Made by a program: the position numbers and the translations under genes. 55,899 bases of DNA from UBA7937 sp034419095 (GTDB lineage Bacteria > Chloroflexota > Anaerolineae > UBA7937), in the NCBI GenBank assembly GCA_034419095.1, contig DAOULQ010000180.1, positions 1 to 55,899 of the forward strand, written 5' to 3'. Position 1 is the stretch's first letter. Each line of letters opens with the position of its first letter. Under the pieces are notes generated by a model that was given only the letters and a program-made list of their open reading frames with translations, was not told the origin of the DNA and made no database searches. Positions 1 to 8,157 of the stretch are shown here, in pieces.

Positions 1-126
1 GTCTCCTACAGGACATACGTGGGGGATATCCCTTTCGTGGGGTGGTTCTATCCCGACCAGAGTGTGCGCCTCCACTCTACGGTCTTCCTGAGAGTGGAGG
101 AGTTCAAGTCCCGGTGGGCCTGGTAG
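1..126 (+). CDS. C-terminal fragment of a probable TadE-like pilus protein
   Basis: Frame 1 is open from the window edge to a TAG at 124-126, giving the last 41 residues of a protein whose start lies outside. The fragment is rich in alternating hydrophobic residues and ends in a strand-like VRLHSTVFLRVE followed by a basic tail. That resembles the C-terminus of TadE-type pseudopilins, which often end in a similar R.E pattern. The TadG-like gene begins 15 bases downstream on the same strand, which supports the pilus reading. The family call is inference from context and a short tail. Confidence 0.45.
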   Translation, partial: VSYRTYVGDIPFVGWFYPDQSVRLHSTVFLRVEEFKSRWAW

Positions 127-141
127 GAGAGGAGTTGCACT

Positions 142-600
142 TTGAGGGAGAGATTGATTACCAGAGCAAGAGTCCTTCTCGCGGATGAGAGAGGGCAGTA
201 TCTGGTCTACACGGCGATGGCCCTGGTTCTGGTGGTGGTCCTATTGGGCCTGGCCATCGATGGAGGCTTCATGTTCAGGGAGTACCGCCGAGTACGAAAC
301 GTGGCTTCCCTGGCCGCCCAGGCGGCGAGCCACGCCGTAGATGAGGCCCATTTCGCGGCCACCAACGAGGTACGGCTGGACGTGGCCAGGGCCACCGGGA
401 TAGCTCTCAACTACGCTGAAGTCAACTCCAGGGGGGCGATGGAGGTGACGAGGGTTGTGGTCTGGGCCGATGGAGTGGCTGTCGATGTGGAGGAGAGGAT
501 GCCCACCATCTTCATGCAGGTGGTCGGCATCCCGGAGGTGAGGATCGCCGCTCGCGGGGTCGCCCGGCCCAGGTATGGCATCGAAAGCGCGCCCCAGTGA
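142..600 (+). CDS. TadE/TadG-like pseudopilin
   Basis: Encodes 152 residues starting at TTG, chosen because GGAGAGGAG lies about 7 bases upstream. A short basic N-terminus is followed by a GQYLVYTAMALVLVVVLLGLAID helix at about residues 18-38. Next comes the R.....VASLAAQAASHA segment typical of TadE/TadG-like Flp assembly proteins (usual form: Q.AADAAALA). The rest is a beta-rich extracytoplasmic domain ending in VRIAARGVARP. Proteins of this type are processed like pilins and act as minor pilus components. It precedes a membrane-anchored protein and the CpaE-CpaB-CpaF set on the same strand. The family call is firm; whether it is TadE or TadG in a strict sense is not. Confidence 0.75.
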   Translation: MRERLITRARVLLADERGQYLVYTAMALVLVVVLLGLAIDGGFMFREYRRVRNVASLAAQAASHAVDEAHFAATNEVRLDVARATGIALNYAEVNSRGAMEVTRVVVWADGVAVDVEERMPTIFMQVVGIPEVRIAARGVARPRYGIESAPQ

Positions 601-626
601 TCACCTATCGATAGAAGGAGGGTACC

Positions 627-1418
627 GTGTCACGCTTAGATGGGATAGTCGAGAAACGTAAGAGAAAGCCACGCCATCCACTGGTCTACGTGGCCGTTGG
701 GGTGATGGTCCTGCTCCTGGTCTCGGGTCTGGGGCTCGCCTGGCGCAGGCTCAGGAGCCCGGTTCCAGGGTACCAGGGACCGGTCACCGAGGCTCCTGAA
801 CTGATATCGGCGGTGAGTGTTGAGCTCCCCCGAGGAGGTCCGGCTGAACTGTCGACCTCGGAGACTGGACAGCCTGATACGCCTGTGGAGGATCGCCCGC
901 AGGCCTGGACGGTCCGCATGGAGGCGGGCCCGGAGGGGATCCCCGTGGGGATGGTGAGTGACCAGCGGGTGGTGGAGATGGTGATAGCGGACTATCTCGA
1001 AGCCTACCGATGGCTCTACGAGAACGTGAAGCCCGATCCGGACGAGACCGCCAGGTATTTCATCGATGACCCCGAGAGGACGGGGGTTCTGGCCGCCAGT
1101 GCCATGAAGAAGACCCTCGAGGAGGATCGAGAAAGAGGAGTCTTCTTCCGGTTGCATCTCTACGATGGCGAGAGGAATGTGGTGGTGAGCAACTTCTCCC
1201 CCGACGGCCAGTCGACCTACGTCTCCGACAGCCAGAGGGCGCAGCGGTTGTTGCGGTACTACGACGGGGAGACTCTGGCCGTGAAAGAGGAGATGGAGCT
1301 CCCCCAAGGGGTCTTCATAGCTACCATGGTCTACGATGGGCAGGATGGGAGGTGGAAGATTGGCTATCTGGAGTTCAAAGAGATGAGGTTGCAGGGCGGA
1401 GAAGAGGGAGATGGATAA
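627..1418 (+). CDS. Membrane-anchored protein with NTF2/VirB8-like outer domain
   Basis: Encodes 263 residues from a GTG preceded by GAAGGAGGGTACC. A basic N-terminus (KRKRKPRH) leads to one membrane helix at about residues 18-40, then a linker rich in Pro and Glu. From about residue 108 there is a compact alpha/beta domain: a helix (VVEMVIADYLEAYRWLY), more helices, then strands ending in GRWKIGYLEF. That order (one helix anchor, alpha-beta outer domain) matches NTF2-like proteins such as VirB8/TcpC in type IV secretion. I see no signature residue that proves it. Its stop overlaps the next gene's ATG by 8 bases, so translation is probably coupled. VirB8-like is a hypothesis. Confidence 0.45.
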   Translation: MSRLDGIVEKRKRKPRHPLVYVAVGVMVLLLVSGLGLAWRRLRSPVPGYQGPVTEAPELISAVSVELPRGGPAELSTSETGQPDTPVEDRPQAWTVRMEAGPEGIPVGMVSDQRVVEMVIADYLEAYRWLYENVKPDPDETARYFIDDPERTGVLAASAMKKTLEEDRERGVFFRLHLYDGERNVVVSNFSPDGQSTYVSDSQRAQRLLRYYDGETLAVKEEMELPQGVFIATMVYDGQDGRWKIGYLEFKEMRLQGGEEGDG

Positions 1419-2688
1419 TAAGGAAAGAGTATCATCTGAGTCTGCAGGGGGACATTGGCTCTTGGCCATGATCCTTCTCCTGGCGGTCTGCATCATCTTG
1501 GTGCCCCTCCAGGCCCAGGCGCGTCCGCTGGGAGATGGACAGTGTCCTCCTGGCTGCTCCCCTTCCGATTGCTGGTTTGATCCCCAGACGGGCACCATTC
1601 ACTGCGAATGCAAGTGTGAGGTGGTGGAGACGGTGGAGCCGCAAGACACACCCACCCCACCGCCCCAGGAAACCCCGCAAGCGACGGCCACCCCGCAGGC
1701 AACGGCGACACCGGCCCCTACGCCGACCCCCTGCACCGAGACTTTCGTGCGGCGGGTCTGCACCGACACACGATGTCTAATAGGGGTCGTGGAGTGGGTA
1801 TACATCGTGGACTATTGGTTGGTGGACTGCCGGGGAGCTCCCATCGCCATCCTCTGGAAGACGTGTGAGATCTGCGAGCCGACGCCCACACCCACGCCCA
1901 GGCCTCCCGAGCCTCCTGAGGAGGATGAGTGCGAGGATGTGGTCATCGGGGAGGAAGGGATGGAGTGTATCTCCGAGTATGAGATCTCCGTGGAATCGAC
2001 CTGTCCCGTTCCCCAGGTGGGTCGGAGCCCTTACCCTCGAGGCATGGTGAGGGTCCCCAACAGTTTCTGGGTGGTGGCACCCGAGATCGGGGGAGTGGCC
2101 TGGTCGGAGAAGCTGCCCCAAGGGATACCCAATGAGAACACGAGAAACTGGCAGTTGGGGTTGCGGTGGCGCAGACTTTATCCGCCCTTCGCTAACGTCC
2201 CTATCCTTGACCCTCCCCCGCCAGCTACCGCCTGGGACTGGGACGAGAGGCCGTGGAACATCGCCGCGGGCGTCGAGAAGGGGGTGCACTCGGAGACCGC
2301 CACCCACACCTACCTCACCAGCTCGTGGGGAAAGCCCCGCAACGGTCCAGACGGCTTACCTTCCTATCAGGTGACGAACCAGACCTACTGGGCCGCGGAG
2401 TGGGCGATCAGGTACGAGCACTATGAGTGCGTGGAGGAGGAGAGGGAATGCGTGCAGCGGGCCCAGCCCAACTACTCAGGTTGCGGGGATCTGGAGCCCG
2501 ACAAGGCTAACGATCCATATTGGCAGGTGGTGACGACGTGCCTGCGGCGGGAGTGGGTGACCAAGTTCGATGGCTGGCACGTCTTCGACCTGCGCGAATA
2601 CGGGAACCCCACCTGGTGGTTCACTCGCCAGGTACTGGAGCCGGTGCCCATCATCGAGGTTCAGGGGGTGATTCAGGATGAGAGGTAA
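1411..2688 (+). CDS. Secreted cysteine-rich protein with Pro/Thr linkers
   Basis: Encodes 425 residues. The start ATG lies inside the end of the previous gene. A signal peptide (hydrophobic core LLAMILLLAVCIILVPL, then AQA) precedes a Cys-rich stretch (CPPGCSPSDCWFD, CECKCE). Two Pro/Thr-rich linkers follow at about residues 77-108 and 157-171. The C-terminal half is rich in Trp and paired Cys and probably folds with disulfides. I recognise no domain. Its place between pilus assembly genes and its export signal suggest a surface or pilus-tip protein. No membrane anchor is visible after the signal peptide. Confidence 0.6.
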   Translation: MDNKERVSSESAGGHWLLAMILLLAVCIILVPLQAQARPLGDGQCPPGCSPSDCWFDPQTGTIHCECKCEVVETVEPQDTPTPPPQETPQATATPQATATPAPTPTPCTETFVRRVCTDTRCLIGVVEWVYIVDYWLVDCRGAPIAILWKTCEICEPTPTPTPRPPEPPEEDECEDVVIGEEGMECISEYEISVESTCPVPQVGRSPYPRGMVRVPNSFWVVAPEIGGVAWSEKLPQGIPNENTRNWQLGLRWRRLYPPFANVPILDPPPPATAWDWDERPWNIAAGVEKGVHSETATHTYLTSSWGKPRNGPDGLPSYQVTNQTYWAAEWAIRYEHYECVEEERECVQRAQPNYSGCGDLEPDKANDPYWQVVTTCLRREWVTKFDGWHVFDLREYGNPTWWFTRQVLEPVPIIEVQGVIQDER

Positions 2689-3694
2689 TAATGAAGAGGG
2701 AGGGGTGAAGGTATTGGTGGCTACCCGGAATGAGGAAGTGTACAAGTTCTTCGACAAGTGTGAGGGCGCGCAGCTCCTGGAGGCCGTCTCCACGGAGGGT
2801 GCGTATCAAGCCCTCGCCCAGGCCCATCTGGCCATCGTGGACCTGGAGGAGCTGGTGGAATCTTCCTTGTCCCGCCAGGCTCTCGCCGGCCTGCTTCAGG
2901 AGGCGGCCGTCCCACTGACGACAGGGGATGAGTTCCTCGCTAACCCGGAAACCTGGCTGGAGACGGGGAGGGGTGTCAGCGCCCGGATACCCCATCTCCC
3001 GCCGAAGACGGTGGCCTTCGTCAGCTACAGCGGAGGGGTCGGTCGCACCACACTGGCCCTGGATACGGCTATCCACTTCGCCGAGGTGACGAAGCTACCC
3101 ACCCTCCTGGTTGAGTTCTGCCACGGGATCTCAGCGCTAGCCATCCTCTCACCGATGCAGGCCCCCCACCTCTACGACTGCCTTACTCAAGGCACCAAGC
3201 CCGCCGAGTGGCGAGGGGTGACCTTGCTTCCTATGGACTACGACCTGGCCAAGCTTCTGCCCTTGGACCAGATAAGGGAGTACCTGGAGAAAGAGCAGGC
3301 TGGTCACATCCTCACGGTGATAGACGCCTGCTATCCCCACGCTCTCCTGGAAGCCGTGAGGAAGGAGGTTCTGCGGTGGCTCGTGGTGGCTAGCCCCCGG
3401 GACGACGCCATCCTCAACGGGCTCGAGCTGAAAGAGGAGCTGGCTCCCCGGGCTTCGCTGGTGATCAACGCCAAGAGGGCAAGGGACAGTGTGCTGCTCT
3501 TGGGAGTGGAGAGGGAGCTCGATCTCCCCCATGTCTCAAATCCCGATCAGTTCAGGGGCCGGCTAGGCGGAGAGATACTCTCTCATATATATCGGAGCTG
3601 GAGGCGACATGACGAGAAAGGCTTCAGGGCTACTCTTGGTCATCTCCTTGGTCGCGGCAGCGGTGATAGGGCTGTACGCCAGGGCGCGGTTTGA
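2678..3694 (+). CDS. CpaE/TadZ-like MinD-family pilus ATPase with altered P-loop
   Basis: Encodes 338 residues from an ATG overlapping the previous stop by 11 bases, with GGGGGTG upstream. The N-terminal ~100 residues (KVLVATRNEEVYKFF, LAIVDLEEL) look like a receiver-type fold, as in CpaE/TadZ. From about residue 108 there is a MinD/ParA-type ATPase core: FVSYSGGVGRTTLALDTA, then LLVEFCHG and TVIDACYP. The usual KGGxGKT is SGGVGRT here, so the signature lysine is Ser and the P-loop lysine (residue 123) is Arg. TadZ proteins are known to carry atypical Walker A boxes and to place the Tad machine in the cell. The last 29 codons overlap the next gene by 86 bases, which is unusual in this compact operon. 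Confidence 0.75.
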   Translation: MRGNNEEGGVKVLVATRNEEVYKFFDKCEGAQLLEAVSTEGAYQALAQAHLAIVDLEELVESSLSRQALAGLLQEAAVPLTTGDEFLANPETWLETGRGVSARIPHLPPKTVAFVSYSGGVGRTTLALDTAIHFAEVTKLPTLLVEFCHGISALAILSPMQAPHLYDCLTQGTKPAEWRGVTLLPMDYDLAKLLPLDQIREYLEKEQAGHILTVIDACYPHALLEAVRKEVLRWLVVASPRDDAILNGLELKEELAPRASLVINAKRARDSVLLLGVERELDLPHVSNPDQFRGRLGGEILSHIYRSWRRHDEKGFRATLGHLLGRGSGDRAVRQGAV

Positions 3695-4862
3695 GCGACT
3701 GGTTGCGACCCGGCAGATACCGGTGGCTGCGGAGGATATCCCTCCCTACACCCTCATCTCCGAGGAGATGGTTACCCTGCGAGAGATGCCTAGAACGTTG
3801 CAGTTCGAGCCCATCCATCTGAGCCAGGAGACGGTACTGGGGAAGATGACCACCATACCCATCCCCAGAGGTGCGCTCTTCTACGAGGAGTTCGCCGTCC
3901 CTCCCAGCGAGTTTCGCTACGTGGAGGACGAATACCTGGAGATCATCAGCTTCCCCGTCGATCCGGCTAAGGCGGTGGGGGGGCAGGTACGCCCCTTCCA
4001 GCGGATCAACGTCTACCGTATCGCCAGGGGGATGATCGACCATGGAGCACCCCCTGAGGCGGTCATCGCTCAGGCGGGAGCGGCGGTGGAGGTTCTGGCG
4101 GAACATGTGCTGGTGGTCGATGTGCGCTCCACCAGAGGTGAGCCAGCAGGGGTGAACCCTGGGGGCAACCCTTCGCAGCTGGAACGGCAGGCGGCGACCG
4201 GAACGCAGATGCTGCCCTTGAGCATCCTCACCGTGGCCGTGGAGCCGCAGGTGGCTGGCGAGATAACTCGGCTGATGGGGGAAACCCAGGGGCAGTATGA
4301 TCTGTGGGTCTCTCTGGCTCCCCTGGCGAAGAGGGAGACGGCGACCCCGTTGACAACCGGGGGTATCGCGAGCGAGGAGACGCCGCCTACCCCTACCGCA
4401 ACGCCAACGGCAGAGGTAGAGCATCGGTCTTCCTCGGTTCGGATGACAGAGACCCCCTCACCTACCTCAACCCCTACCCAGATTCCACCTACTTCCACCC
4501 CTCAGCCCCCGACGCCGACCCCGACGCCGGTACCTCCCACACCCACGCGGACGCCCATATATGAGTTCGTGGTGCGCTCTAAGAACTGGAGCCCTTCCCC
4601 TGGTACCAGCTACATCCGGGGACGGGTGCAGGATAAGGAGGGAAGGCTGATCGCCGGTATGAGGGTGGAGATAGCTTTCTGCTGCCCCCCGGAGAGCCTG
4701 ATCGAGCCCCAGCCGTGGGAAGAAGCAGATGGGACCTTCGAGTTCGTGGTCACCCCTGGAACCTTCACTCTGGAGGTAGTAGGGGCCAGGACCGAACCGA
4801 TCGCCTTGCTGGTGTCACCAGAGGGGGCCATTTGGGAGCTGGTTCTGGAGAGGAGCTACTGA
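3609..4862 (+). CDS. cpaB: CpaB/RcpC-like pilus protein with added C-terminal outer domain
   Basis: Encodes 417 residues from an ATG preceded by GGAGGCGAC. One N-terminal membrane helix (LLLVISLVAAAVIGLYA) is followed by a SAF domain (IPVAAEDIPPYTLISEEMV, IPRGALFYEEF). Then comes the CpaB core (ISFPVDPAKAVGGQVRPFQRINVY). This is the standard CpaB/RcpC layout. Residues about 255-318 form a Thr/Pro linker. The tail (YIRGRVQDKEGRLIAGMRVEIA... DGTFEFVV.. GTFTLEVVG) resembles a carboxypeptidase regulatory-like Ig fold, an addition not normal for CpaB. In diderms CpaB works beside the secretin. No secretin is seen here, so in this organism it may bind the wall or stabilise the pilus channel. Confidence 0.85.
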   Translation: MTRKASGLLLVISLVAAAVIGLYARARFERLVATRQIPVAAEDIPPYTLISEEMVTLREMPRTLQFEPIHLSQETVLGKMTTIPIPRGALFYEEFAVPPSEFRYVEDEYLEIISFPVDPAKAVGGQVRPFQRINVYRIARGMIDHGAPPEAVIAQAGAAVEVLAEHVLVVDVRSTRGEPAGVNPGGNPSQLERQAATGTQMLPLSILTVAVEPQVAGEITRLMGETQGQYDLWVSLAPLAKRETATPLTTGGIASEETPPTPTATPTAEVEHRSSSVRMTETPSPTSTPTQIPPTSTPQPPTPTPTPVPPTPTRTPIYEFVVRSKNWSPSPGTSYIRGRVQDKEGRLIAGMRVEIAFCCPPESLIEPQPWEEADGTFEFVVTPGTFTLEVVGARTEPIALLVSPEGAIWELVLERSY

Positions 4863-6079
4863 TGGAGACCTTATCCCGAAGCTACGACTTCGACCTTATC
4901 ATACCGCAGTTACAGGACCGCCTTCTGGCAGAGGGTGTTCCCATACCGGGTTGGCGAGATGGTGAGGGGAGAGAACGGAGGGCCTTCACGGCCAGCGTCT
5001 TGCGAGCCCTCGTGGAGTTGAAGCTGGGCATCCCGGAGAGGGATCTCCAGGCGGTCGCTGCCGAGGCCGCCAGTCGGATGCTGGGATTGGGGGTTCTAGA
5101 CCCTCTCCTCCGAACCGAAGGGGTGGAGGAGATCATCGTGAGAGATGGGTTTGTACAGGTGGAGAGGTATGGGCGGATCGAGGATGTGGGTCCTCTGGCC
5201 TCCGATGAATACTTCCGCCAACTGGCCAGGAGGGTGGCCGAGTTCGGAGGGCGGCCTCTCGGAGCAGCCAGCCCCTTCGTGCTAGTGGACCTCCCTGACG
5301 GCTCCCGCTTCACGGCCATGATCCCTCCCCTGGGAGAGAGCACGAATATCAACATCCGGGTCTTCGCCAAGAGGAAGTTCTCCTTGGAAGATCTGGTGAA
5401 GCTGGGTAGCCTCGATGAGCGGACGGCGGGCTTCCTGGCCCAGGTGGCCTCCTCCGTGGCGGCCAGCGTGCTCATCTCCGGGAGGCCTGGGGCGGGCAAG
5501 ACCACTCTCCTGAACGCCCTCTCCTTCCACTTCCCCAGGGAAGCACAGATCTGCCTGGTGGAAACCTTCAGGGAGCTCCAGCTTCAACACCCCCACCTGG
5601 CGAGGGCGGTCGTGAGGGTCGTTGAGCGAGAGGAGGGAGGCGTCTCCATGCGGGAGGTGGTGAACGTCCTCTACACGCGGATGAGGCCGGACATCCTGGT
5701 GGTGGGTGAGGTGGTCGACGACGAAGCGGTCGAGTTCCTCCACGCCATCAATCTAGGGATAACCGCCTTCACCACCATTCACGGGAATTCGGCCCTGGAC
5801 GCCCTCTACCGCCTAGAGAGCATAGTGCTGGAGAACAAGGCCACCCTGAACTGGGTGCCTACGCGGGAGAGGATTGCCAGAGGTATCGACCTGGTGGTTC
5901 ACCTGGATCGGACGGTTGATGGGAAGCGCTACGTCGCTCAGGTGGCAGCCCTGGAGGGACTGGACGAGCACAACCGCTACCAGGTCGAGACCCTCTCTAC
6001 CAGGGCTGGGGATGACCTGCGGCAGATGAAACCGCGGGTCAGGGTGCTCTGGGCTGATCAAGGGGGGAAGGACGGATGA
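4862..6079 (+). CDS. cpaF: CpaF/TadA-type pilus assembly ATPase
   Basis: Encodes 405 residues. The ATG overlaps the CpaB stop as TGATG, and upstream in-frame sequence belongs to CpaB. The N-terminal domain (LLRTEGVEEIIVRDG) is the usual CpaF entry domain. It is followed by Walker A GRPGAGKTT (Lys213), the LVETFRELQ acidic box, Walker B RPDILVVGEV and AFTTIHGNSALDALYRLE, the His-box region. It is a hexameric motor that powers Flp pilus assembly at the inner face of the membrane. In line with its job, TadB and TadC follow directly. VirB11 is a related family that serves type IV secretion, so this ATPase could in principle serve both machines coded here; that is inference. Confidence 0.93.
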   Translation: METLSRSYDFDLIIPQLQDRLLAEGVPIPGWRDGEGRERRAFTASVLRALVELKLGIPERDLQAVAAEAASRMLGLGVLDPLLRTEGVEEIIVRDGFVQVERYGRIEDVGPLASDEYFRQLARRVAEFGGRPLGAASPFVLVDLPDGSRFTAMIPPLGESTNINIRVFAKRKFSLEDLVKLGSLDERTAGFLAQVASSVAASVLISGRPGAGKTTLLNALSFHFPREAQICLVETFRELQLQHPHLARAVVRVVEREEGGVSMREVVNVLYTRMRPDILVVGEVVDDEAVEFLHAINLGITAFTTIHGNSALDALYRLESIVLENKATLNWVPTRERIARGIDLVVHLDRTVDGKRYVAQVAALEGLDEHNRYQVETLSTRAGDDLRQMKPRVRVLWADQGGKDG

Positions 6080-6972
6080 TCGTTTGGTCCTTCGCAGCGA
6101 CTCTGGCGGTAGGCACCGGGCTGGCGATTCATCTAGCTCTGACGGGGCTCTTGGCGCTGGCAAGGCGTTATGCTGGTCGTAAGCGTATGCGCCCGGTGAG
6201 CGGTCCCACTGTAGGCAAAAAGGCCCTGCCCTCCTCTTCTGATGTCAAAGAGCGCTGGGTTGCCTACCTCCCCCTCGGCGCTTCTCTCCTAGCCGCTTCC
6301 TCCCTCTTCCCCTGGGCCCCTATCCTGGGCGCCTATCTGGTGGGGGCAGGCTTCGCGTTAAGTCGCTACGTGCTCCCAGGGGATCCCTTTGGGAAGCCCC
6401 GGGGGAGACGGACCACGGAGAAGAGGATCGACGAACAGGTGAAGGAGCTGGTGAGCGAGTTTCGGAGCCGTTACCAAGTGAAGCCTTCTGTCTTCGGGAC
6501 ACTGGAGGAGGTGGCCGAGGGGCTGGAGGAGCCCTTGAGGGGTCTGATAGATGAGGCGGTTAAGAGTTACTACGTGACCGGGTCGCCGAGGCAGGCTTTC
6601 CTCATCCTGAGGAGCTCCAGCGACCATCACCCCTATCTCTGCCAGTTCATCTTCATCCTCGAGCGGTCAGACAAGGCCACGAGCGAGGCCCTTCAGGAGG
6701 CCTTGAGGGATCTGGAAGAGCGAATGGAGCAGCGCCACAGGTTGAGGGGAAGGAGCAGGATCGCCCTGGCTCTCCTGAGGGGCGAGGCGCGCTTCCTGCA
6801 GGGGGCTAACGTAGCGGCCATCGGTGCTGCTGCCTTCGTTCCAGTACTTCGCGAGTTCTACACCAGCACCGTGGCCCGGCAAGGGATCTTCATGGCCGCC
6901 GTTTCAGCGGTCCTCGCTACATCGATCTACTTCGACCAGGAGGTGAGGATGCTGGAGGAGAGGGTATTATGA
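6076..6972 (+). CDS. tadB: TadB-like pilus platform protein
   Basis: Encodes 298 residues and overlaps CpaF by ATGA. The N-terminus has a membrane helix (residues 4-28) and a second hydrophobic region (about 58-95). A cytoplasmic type II secretion F-like domain follows (EQVKELVSEFRSRYQVKPSVFGTLEEVAEGLEEP). Two hydrophobic stretches close to the C-terminus (GANVAAIGAAAFVPVL and GIFMAAVSAVLATSIYF) complete the TadB layout. It forms the inner-membrane platform with TadC that turns CpaF motion into pilin addition. The sequence is divergent and the call rests partly on gene order. Confidence 0.75.
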   Translation: MIVWSFAATLAVGTGLAIHLALTGLLALARRYAGRKRMRPVSGPTVGKKALPSSSDVKERWVAYLPLGASLLAASSLFPWAPILGAYLVGAGFALSRYVLPGDPFGKPRGRRTTEKRIDEQVKELVSEFRSRYQVKPSVFGTLEEVAEGLEEPLRGLIDEAVKSYYVTGSPRQAFLILRSSSDHHPYLCQFIFILERSDKATSEALQEALRDLEERMEQRHRLRGRSRIALALLRGEARFLQGANVAAIGAAAFVPVLREFYTSTVARQGIFMAAVSAVLATSIYFDQEVRMLEERVL

Positions 6973-7811
6973 CCGCGGTGGGAGTGGCCCTTTTCCTTTC
7001 GGTAGCTGGCGCCGTAGTGAGCGGCTCATTTCTCCTGGCAGGGTTGAGCCGGGAGATCCTGGAGCGGCTGATGCGCCGGCACAGGAGTGGGCTGGCCCTC
7101 CTCAAACTCTACGGACGGCGGAGAGGAGGTGAGAAGGAGGGCGGCGATCTCCTACCTCTGGAGAGGTTGTATGGGTGGAGCGAGGCACACTGGAGAGGAG
7201 CGGGTCTTCTGGCCGCGGTAGCGGGGATGGCGGTGCTCTACCTCCTCTTCGCCGAGATGGGGACGCCCTATCTCGCCCTGCTGGGCGGAGCTGCTGCTCT
7301 GGTCCCGCAGATGGTCAAGAGAACCCAGAGGCGAGCCCACCAATGGCGATACCTGAGGGAGATACGCGACTTCATCACCAGCCTCCGCCTAGCGGTCAGC
7401 CTGGGAGAGACGATCTCGCAGGCTCTCTTGGGGATCGCGGAGCAACAAGGAGAGACCCTCTTCCATGAGCGGTTGCGTCACCACGTGCGTACGAAGCTGG
7501 CTACGTCTACGCCAGAGAAGGTGCTGGAGGCCCTGGCCCGGGATTTCCGCTCTCCGGAGATCGCTACTCTCCTGAGACAGATCAGCGCAGCCCGAGCGGG
7601 AGGGCTCTCCTATGGGGAGGCTCTGCGGGGCAGCGCGGAACGGGTGGAGCAAGAGATGGTCCAGGCGGCAGAGTACGCCATAGAGGAAGCACCAACCCGC
7701 CTCGTACTGCCCATGCTGGTAGGTCTCTTTCCCACCATCGTTGTCTTGGTGCTCTATCCCTTGGCGATGGCCCTCATCGCCGGCATCGCTAGCACCGGGC
7801 TGGCTAGATAG
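6969..7811 (+). CDS. tadC: TadC-like pilus platform protein
   Basis: Encodes 280 residues and overlaps TadB by ATGA. There is an N-terminal helix, a pair of helices at about residues 76-110 (LLAAVAGMAVLYLLF, YLALLGGAAALVPQM) and a cytoplasmic F-domain. The F-domain carries LREIRDFITSLRLAVSLGET and EVLEALARDF-like helices (seen as KVLEALARDF). The C-terminal helix is LVLPMLVGLFPTIVVLVLYPL. The pattern and position straight after CpaF and TadB fit TadC, the second platform subunit. A 71-base gap with a very strong ribosome site then leads to the pilins. Confidence 0.85.
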   Translation: MTAVGVALFLSVAGAVVSGSFLLAGLSREILERLMRRHRSGLALLKLYGRRRGGEKEGGDLLPLERLYGWSEAHWRGAGLLAAVAGMAVLYLLFAEMGTPYLALLGGAAALVPQMVKRTQRRAHQWRYLREIRDFITSLRLAVSLGETISQALLGIAEQQGETLFHERLRHHVRTKLATSTPEKVLEALARDFRSPEIATLLRQISAARAGGLSYGEALRGSAERVEQEMVQAAEYAIEEAPTRLVLPMLVGLFPTIVVLVLYPLAMALIAGIASTGLAR

Positions 7812-7866
7812 ATGCCTTGGTCGGGTCCTATACGGATTTTGGCGCACCCATCGATAAATCGAAGGA

Positions 7867-7876
7867 AAGGAGGTGA
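7867..7876 (+). promoter_or_regulatory. Near-perfect Shine-Dalgarno site of the first pilin
   Basis: The ten bases AAGGAGGTGA match the anti-Shine-Dalgarno sequence throughout and lie 6 bases before the pilin ATG at 7883. Most other genes here have only partial matches or overlap their upstream gene. This points to high translation of the first pilin, as expected for the main pilus subunit. Confidence 0.75.
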
Positions 7877-7882
7877 GGTGAG

Positions 7883-8077
7883 ATGGTGCAGCTTCTTGGA
7901 AGCTTCGCAAGGGACAACCGAGGGACGGTGTCCATCGAGTACGTGGCCGTGGGGGCTCTGGTGATCCTGATCCTCTACGCCGTCTTCGACCGGCTCTTCA
8001 CCGATGCCCGAACGCGCCACGTGGAGGCCACCGACACCTACGAGACCTACATCCCCGCGACGGACATGGGTCCCTAG
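7883..8077 (+). CDS. flp1: Flp-family pilin 1, probable major pilin
   Basis: Encodes 64 residues. A short basic leader ends in NRG, then TVSIEYVAVGALVILILYAVF. This is the class IVb Flp motif: cleavage after Gly, Glu at +5 and Tyr at +6, followed by a hydrophobic assembly helix. The tail after the helix is about 30 residues, polar and the longest of the three tandem pilins. The ideal ribosome site and first position favour it as the main subunit. The product would be cut by the prepilin peptidase encoded at 8488 and assembled by the CpaF-TadB-TadC motor. Confidence 0.93.
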   Translation: MVQLLGSFARDNRGTVSIEYVAVGALVILILYAVFDRLFTDARTRHVEATDTYETYIPATDMGP

Positions 8078-8099
8078 ATGCATATCTAGGAAGGAGTGG

Positions 8100-8134
8100 A
8101 GGGTGGGAGGAAGGGATGGACTTCCTCCCACCCT
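8100..8134 (+). promoter_or_regulatory. Strong RNA hairpin between pilin genes 1 and 2
   Basis: The arms AGGGTGGGAGGAAG (8100-8113) and CTTCCTCCCACCCT (8121-8134) are exact reverse complements, giving a 14-bp stem with a 7-base loop. No T-run follows, so it is not a classical terminator. The next pilin's AAGGAGG begins only 8 bases beyond. A stable hairpin here could protect the upstream pilin message or lower read-through to the minor pilins. A smaller 6-bp stem (CTAGAT...ATCTAG, 8074-8089) spans the stop codon of pilin 1. Confidence 0.6.
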
Positions 8135-8157
8135 GCCCCGGCAAGGAGGGGTGCGAG

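Noticed and set aside
636..1598. 320-codon - strand frame
   Set aside because: Antisense shadow of two good + strand genes; no domain or ribosome site.
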